A stretch of DNA of 7,993 bases from Actinomycetota bacterium. GTDB taxonomy: Bacteria > Actinomycetota > Actinomycetes > Actinomycetales > Cellulomonadaceae. A program made the translations under genes and the position numbers. The notes below the pieces were generated by a model. It saw nothing but the letters and a program-made list of their open reading frames with translations, was not told the DNA's origin and searched no databases. Positions 4,654-7,993 of this stretch are shown in pieces. The stretch covers positions 1 to 7,993 of the forward strand of contig JAHIJU010000346.1 in assembly GCA_018898235.1 (NCBI GenBank), in the 5' to 3' direction. Each line of letters begins with the position of its first letter. Positions within the stretch are counted from its first letter, which is position 1.

Positions 4654-6699
4654 GTGAGTGTGCGCGAAAATCGGCCGGTGCCATGGCTCCGACGTGCAGG
4701 TCTGCTTGTCCTGGGCGCGGCGGCGGTGCTGGTCGGGTTCGCCCCGGCCGCATCGGCGACCGACCCGTTGACGTTGACGTCCGAGGTGACCGACCAGGCA
4801 GGGGTGCTGAGCACCGCTCAGCTCGCGCAGGTGCAGTCGGCGGTCGACAAGCTGGCCGCGGACACCGAGTACCAGCTCTACGTCGTGCTGCTGCCGGACT
4901 TCTCCGGGCAGACGGCGGCCGACTGGGTCACCACGACGGCCACGCGCAGCGGCCTCGGCCCGCAGGACTTCGTGCTGGCGTTCAGCACGCAGGCGCCCTA
5001 CCAGTACCGCCTCGCCCCGCAGTCGTCGGGGTCGATCACGAGCAGCGAGGTCGAGGCCGTCGCGGCGTCGGTCGAGGACAACCTGCGCGCGGCCAAGACC
5101 TCGGGTGACTGGGCGAGCGCGGCGGTGACGGCCGCGACCGGTCTCGACGCGGCGGCGACCTCCACCACCACCTCGACCGGCACCTCGTCCGGGATGAGCC
5201 TCGGGACGGTGCTGCTCATCGGGTTCGCGGTGATCGCCGTGATCGCGCTGATCGCGACCGCGCGGCGGCGGCGCACGGTCGCCGCCGGCCCTGCGCTGCC
5301 GGGTCCGGACGGGACGCCGCAGATCGTCGACCCGTTCGCCGATGTGCCGACGGCCGAGCTCGACCGCCGCTCGTCGGCCGCGCTCGTGCGCCTCGACGAC
5401 GCGCTGCGCGGCTCGGAGCAGGAGCTCGGCTTCGCCCAGGCGCAGTTCGGCGAGGACTCGACCAGCCAGTTCGCCGAGGTGCTGGCCCGGGGCAAGACCC
5501 GGGTCACCGAGGCGTTCCGGCTGCGCCAGACCCTCGACGACGACGTGCCGGACACCGAACCGCAGGTGCGGGCCACCGCGGCCCAGATCCTGGCGCTGTG
5601 CACGCAGACCGCCGAGGAGCTCGACGGCCAGAAGGCCGCCTTCGACCAGCTCCGCTCGGTGCAGGACAGGGTGGGCGATGCGCTGGACGCCCATGAGCGG
5701 TCGGTCGCGACCCAGCGGGCGCGGATCGAACCGGCCCGCGCCACCGTGACCACGCTCGCCGCACGGTTCCCGGCGACGTCGCTGACCTCGGTCGTCGACA
5801 ACGCCGACCAGGCCCAACGGCTGCTCGCGGACGTCGAGACCACGATCGCTCACGGCCGGGCCGCCGTCGCCGCGGGCGACAAGGCCGAGGCGGTCGGCTT
5901 CGCCAAGGCGGCCGAGGGCGCGCTCGCGCAGGTGGACCGCCTGCTCGACGCGATCGACGTGGCCGGTGACGAGCTCGCGACCATCGGACCGCGGCTGCAG
6001 GCGGCCGTCGCGTCGATCTCGGCGGATCTGGCGGATGCGGCACGGCTGGCCCCGCAGGACGTGGATGTCCAGGCCCGCTCACAGGAGGCCCGGGACGCGA
6101 TCACGGTGGCCCAGGCCGCAGCGGCCGGCTCGGGGGACCCGTTGGCGGCGCTGTCCCGGATCACGGTGGCCGAGGCGGCCATCGACGGCGCGCTGGCGCC
6201 GCTGCGTGAACGCGACGAGCAGCACGGGCGCACCCGCGCGCTGGTCGACCAGACCCTGGGCCGGGTCGCCTCGGCCGTCCGGGCGACCAACGACTACATC
6301 GAGACCCGGCGCGGCGCGGTCGGACCGCAGGCCCGCACGCGCCTGGCCGAGGCCGACCGGCTGGCCCGTCAGGCCGATGCCCGCAAGGGTGCCGAGCCGG
6401 ACGCCGCGCTCGCCGAGGCCCAGCAGGCCGAACAGCTGGTCGGCGAGGCCCAGCAGCTCGCCCAGCTCGACGTGGAGCATGACGAGCAGAACCGACGCGG
6501 TCCCGGCGGGTTCGGCGGATCGGGCGGCGGCAACAACCTGGGCGGCATGGTGCTCGGCGGTCTGCTGCTCGGCGAGCTCCTCGGGGGCGGCCACGGGGGC
6601 GGCGGCGACGGCGGCGGGTTCGGCGGCGGCTGGGGTGGCGGCGGCGACCTCGGCGGCGGAGGAGGCTTCGGGGACGGCGGGTTCGGCGGCGGCTTCTAG
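4654..6699 (+). CDS. TPM-domain membrane protein with long helical region
   Basis: This 681-residue protein has an N-terminal signal peptide (about 1-35, RR then a hydrophobic core, cleavage likely after ASA), a TPM domain at about 40-165 (DQAGVLS at 47-53, YQLYVVLLPDFSG at 73-85), a Thr/Ser linker (169-180), and a transmembrane span at about 183-203 followed by RRRR. This predicts the TPM domain outside and the rest inside the cell. Residues 230-610 are almost all charged and Ala-rich helix with weak internal repeats. The end (616-681) has a hydrophobic GMVLGGLLLG patch and then a Gly-rich tail. TPM domains occur in proteins tied to membrane repair and phosphatase-like activity; the role here is unproven. 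The gene sits 100 bp before pspA. The start is GTG at 4654, with GTG 4660 possible; no ribosome binding site is visible, which fits a leaderless transcript. Confidence 0.93.
   Translation: MSVRENRPVPWLRRAGLLVLGAAAVLVGFAPAASATDPLTLTSEVTDQAGVLSTAQLAQVQSAVDKLAADTEYQLYVVLLPDFSGQTAADWVTTTATRSGLGPQDFVLAFSTQAPYQYRLAPQSSGSITSSEVEAVAASVEDNLRAAKTSGDWASAAVTAATGLDAAATSTTTSTGTSSGMSLGTVLLIGFAVIAVIALIATARRRRTVAAGPALPGPDGTPQIVDPFADVPTAELDRRSSAALVRLDDALRGSEQELGFAQAQFGEDSTSQFAEVLARGKTRVTEAFRLRQTLDDDVPDTEPQVRATAAQILALCTQTAEELDGQKAAFDQLRSVQDRVGDALDAHERSVATQRARIEPARATVTTLAARFPATSLTSVVDNADQAQRLLADVETTIAHGRAAVAAGDKAEAVGFAKAAEGALAQVDRLLDAIDVAGDELATIGPRLQAAVASISADLADAARLAPQDVDVQARSQEARDAITVAQAAAAGSGDPLAALSRITVAEAAIDGALAPLRERDEQHGRTRALVDQTLGRVASAVRATNDYIETRRGAVGPQARTRLAEADRLARQADARKGAEPDAALAEAQQAEQLVGEAQQLAQLDVEHDEQNRRGPGGFGGSGGGNNLGGMVLGGLLLGELLGGGHGGGGDGGGFGGGWGGGGDLGGGGGFGDGGFGGGF
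6099..6171 (+). repeat. Short in-gene direct repeat, 60-bp period
   Basis: GATCACGGTGGCC occurs at 6099-6111 and again at 6159-6171, exactly 60 bases apart, and the match continues to 18 bases with one change. It encodes ITVAQAA (483-489) and ITVAEAA (503-509) in the helical region of the TPM protein. The exact spacing of 20 codons suggests duplication of a helical unit rather than chance. Confidence 0.6.
6499..6696 (+). repeat. Gly-codon-rich tail of the TPM gene
   Basis: Bases 6499-6696 encode residues 616-681, and 28 of the last 38 residues (644-681) are glycine, broken by Phe, Asp, Trp and His. The DNA is a GGC/GGG-rich, low-complexity tract prone to slippage and to G-rich structures. 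Gly-rich ends with aromatic residues are common in TPM proteins such as YgcG. Because it follows the membrane span and positive charges, this tail should lie inside the cell. Confidence 0.8.
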
Positions 6700-6782
6700 C
6701 GGCCGCCCGCACGGGGCATGACACCGACGACGACAGCAGGACGGCGCCGCCGCCATGGTGGTCGACGGCACGAGGAACCGAC

Positions 6783-6797
6783 GAGGAAGAGCGAGGA
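6783..6797 (+). promoter_or_regulatory. Ribosome binding site region of pspA
   Basis: A purine-rich stretch, GAGGAAGAG at 6783-6791, lies eight bases before the ATG at 6800. A second GAGGA at 6793-6797 is too close to be used. This favours 6800 over the in-frame ATG at 6755, which would add a 15-residue Arg-rich extension not expected for the family. Confidence 0.6.
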
Positions 6798-6799
6798 CC

Positions 6800-7570
6800 A
6801 TGACCGAGAAGCAGTCCATCTTCGGCCGCATCGCGCAGCTGACCAGGGCCAATGTCAACGCACTGCTGGACCAGGCCGAGGACCCGGCCAAGATGATCGA
6901 CCAGCTGGTCCGCGACTACACCAACTCGATCGCCGATGCCGAGCAGGCGGTCGCGCAGACCATCGGCAACCTCCGGCTCGCCGAGCAGGACTACAACGAG
7001 GACGTGACCGCCTCGCGCGACTGGGGAACCAAGGCCCTGGCCGCCTCGAGCCGCGCCGACCAGTACCGGGCGGCCGGCGACGGCCCGAACGCCGACAAGT
7101 TCGACGCGCTCGCCAAGGTCGCGCTCGGCAAGCAGATCACCGCCGAGCGGGAGGCCAGGGAGGCCGAGCCGCTCATCGCCTCCCAGCGCGAGACGGTCGA
7201 GAAGCTCAAGGTCGGCCTGACCGCCATGAAGGAGAAGCTCGGGCAGGTCAAGTCGCGCCGCGACACCCTGGTGGCCCGGCAGAGGTCGGCCCAGGCGCAG
7301 CAGAAGGTGCAGCAGGCGATCGGCTCGATCAACGTGCTGGACCCGACGAGCGAGCTGTCGCGGTTCGAGGACAAGGTGCGCCGCGAGGAGGCCCTCGCCC
7401 AGGGACAGGCGGAGATCGCCGCCTCATCGCTGGACGCCCAGTTCGCCGAGCTCGAGGCGTCGGGCGAGCAGATCGAGGTCGAGGCCCGGCTCGCGGCGCT
7501 GAAGTCCGGCGGCAGCGCACCGCAGATCGCCCCGACCGCGGTCACGCCCCCCGCCCAGATCGAGGCCTGA
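6800..7570 (+). CDS. pspA: PspA/IM30 family membrane-stress protein
   Basis: This 256-residue protein belongs to the phage-shock-protein A / IM30 (Vipp1) family, peripheral membrane proteins of the ESCRT-III superfamily that polymerise on damaged membranes. The N-terminus (IFGRIAQLTRANVNALLDQAEDPAKMIDQLVRDY split around residues 7-40) has the amphipathic first helix and the family's conserved EDP motif at 27-29. The rest is heptad-like coiled coil with Arg, Lys, Glu and Gln (for example EREAREAE, KLKVGLTAMKEKL), ending in a short Pro/Ala-rich tail. Length is usual for actinobacterial PspA. The start at 6800 is chosen because the family text begins there and a purine-rich site precedes it. It follows the TPM gene by 100 bp with no obvious terminator between, so the two are probably co-transcribed, and a strong terminator ends the unit. 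Confidence 0.94.
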   Translation: MTEKQSIFGRIAQLTRANVNALLDQAEDPAKMIDQLVRDYTNSIADAEQAVAQTIGNLRLAEQDYNEDVTASRDWGTKALAASSRADQYRAAGDGPNADKFDALAKVALGKQITAEREAREAEPLIASQRETVEKLKVGLTAMKEKLGQVKSRRDTLVARQRSAQAQQKVQQAIGSINVLDPTSELSRFEDKVRREEALAQGQAEIAASSLDAQFAELEASGEQIEVEARLAALKSGGSAPQIAPTAVTPPAQIEA

Positions 7571-7584
7571 GCCTGCCTCACCCC

Positions 7585-7620
7585 CGGACCCCCGTCGTGC
7601 CCGCGGCCGACGGGGGTCCG
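7585..7620 (+). terminator. Strong terminator after pspA
   Basis: CGGACCCCCGTCG (7585-7597) and CGACGGGGGTCCG (7608-7620) form a perfect 13-bp stem with a 10-base loop, 14 bases after the pspA stop codon. There is no T-tract, as is usual in high-GC actinobacteria. It separates the TPM-pspA unit from the response regulator gene. Confidence 0.8.
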
Positions 7621-7679
7621 TCGCGTCCGGGCGTCACCCCGTTCACGCAGCCGACATCCAGCAGGTTCCCAGGTACGTC

Positions 7680-7692
7680 GCACAGACTGTGC
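7680..7692 (+). promoter_or_regulatory. Palindrome at the response regulator start
   Basis: GCACAG-A-CTGTGC is a perfect inverted repeat (six bases each arm, one central base) that ends two bases before the ATG at 7695. There is no Shine-Dalgarno sequence before the ATG, so the message may be leaderless, and the palindrome would then cover the -10 region (CAGACT at 7683-7688). This placement fits an operator for repression or self-control. A CAGGT direct repeat lies just upstream at 7662-7666 and 7670-7674. Confidence 0.5.
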
Positions 7693-7694
7693 CC

Positions 7695-7993
7695 ATGAGC
7701 ACTGCCGATCACAGCGAGGCGCGTCTGCTCGTCGTCGATGACGAGCCCAACATCCGTGAGCTGTTGGCGACGAGCCTGCGGTTCGCCGGTTTCGAGGTCC
7801 ATACCGCGGCCGACGGGAACCAGGCGCTGCGGGTGGCCAAGGAGGTCGACCCGGACCTCGTCGTGCTCGACGTGATGATGCCGGACATGGACGGCTTCAC
7901 GGTCACCCGGCGGCTGCGCGAACGCGGTCAGCACGTGCCGGTGCTGTTCCTCACGGCCCGCGACGAGACGGCCGACAAGGTGCAGGGCCTCAC
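7695..7993 (+). CDS. OmpR/PhoP-type response regulator, 3'-partial
   Basis: The window ends inside this gene; 99 full codons are visible. They cover a receiver domain: acidic pocket Asp15-Asp16 (VVDDEPN), phospho-acceptor Asp59 in VLDVMMPDMDG, and the switch Thr87 in FLTARDE. The order and spacing match DNA-binding two-component regulators, and LLATSLRFAGFEVHTAADG with DKVQGLT most recalls PhoP-like OmpR-family proteins of actinobacteria. The conserved Lys of the receiver and the winged-helix output domain lie beyond the window. The ATG at 7695 begins the receiver text at the usual distance, and there is no ribosome binding site before it. A sensor kinase gene probably follows. It starts 124 bp after pspA and is separated from it by a strong terminator. 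Confidence 0.9.
   Translation, partial: MSTADHSEARLLVVDDEPNIRELLATSLRFAGFEVHTAADGNQALRVAKEVDPDLVVLDVMMPDMDGFTVTRRLRERGQHVPVLFLTARDETADKVQGL

Noticed and set aside
3574..5853. 759-codon open frame on the - strand, antisense to three genes
   Set aside because: Its product is Arg/Gly/His-rich with no recognisable domain and lies opposite well-supported genes; long antisense frames are expected at this GC content.
6755..6799. Earlier ATG start for pspA
   Set aside because: It adds an Arg-rich 15-residue piece before the conserved N-terminal helix, and has no better ribosome binding site than 6800.
7636..7670. ECF-like promoter on the - strand (GGGAACC, 16 bases, CGTGAAC)
   Set aside because: The -10 part is CGTG instead of CGTT/CGTC and it would only drive antisense transcription into the terminator of pspA.
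6718..7698. 326-codon + strand frame overlapping pspA
   Set aside because: Arg/Gly-rich shadow frame; the pspA frame in the same stretch encodes a clear family member.
1..7993. CRISPR array, insertion sequence, tRNA or attachment site
   Set aside because: No regularly spaced repeats, transposase text, terminal inverted repeats or tRNA-like folds were seen on either strand.

Overview
The window is very GC-rich, uses GTG as well as ATG starts, and carries a set of genes typical of Actinomycetota: a bacterial XPB-type helicase, a GGDEF-EAL protein with an N-terminal CBS-like region, a TPM-domain membrane protein next to a PspA homologue, and a PhoP-like response regulator. It is most likely chromosomal DNA of a high-GC actinomycete; the genus cannot be fixed from this sequence. 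All genes lie on the + strand. I see no mobile element, CRISPR array, tRNA or rRNA gene.

Layout: (1) 2-1621 is a nearly complete DNA repair helicase XPB whose first few codons lie before the window. (2) 1622-1958 is a 337-bp non-coding stretch. It starts with a run of C-tracts (G-quadruplex motif on the - strand) and continues with several nested or competing hairpins, ending in a bulged dyad at 1787-1823. (3) 1959-3818 encodes a two-headed cyclic-di-GMP enzyme (CBS-like sensor, GGDEF, EAL). The cyclase motif is intact, the inhibitory I-site is lost, and EAL loop 6 is altered. (4) 3819-3975 is a short gap with two mutually exclusive hairpins and a strong ribosome binding site. (5) 3976-7570 looks like a three-gene envelope-stress module: a small tail-anchored protein with a decayed NERD-like fold, a 681-residue TPM protein (signal peptide, outside TPM domain, one membrane span, long inside helical region, Gly-rich end), and a PspA/IM30 protein. 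A 13-bp-stem terminator closes it. (6) 7695-7993 is the receiver domain of an OmpR/PhoP-type response regulator, cut by the window end, with a perfect palindrome just before its start codon.

The most interesting part is the 3976-7570 module. The TPM gene is preceded by a sequence like an ECF sigma-factor promoter, placed so that the transcript would start at or next to its GTG codon (leaderless). This suggests that TPM and PspA are switched on together under cell-wall or oxidative stress, while the NERD-like gene has its own strong ribosome binding site and possibly a separate promoter. TPM-PspA neighbours are known in actinobacteria; the decayed NERD partner and the exact mechanism are, as far as I can tell, not well described. 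All promoter and RNA-structure calls come from reading by eye.
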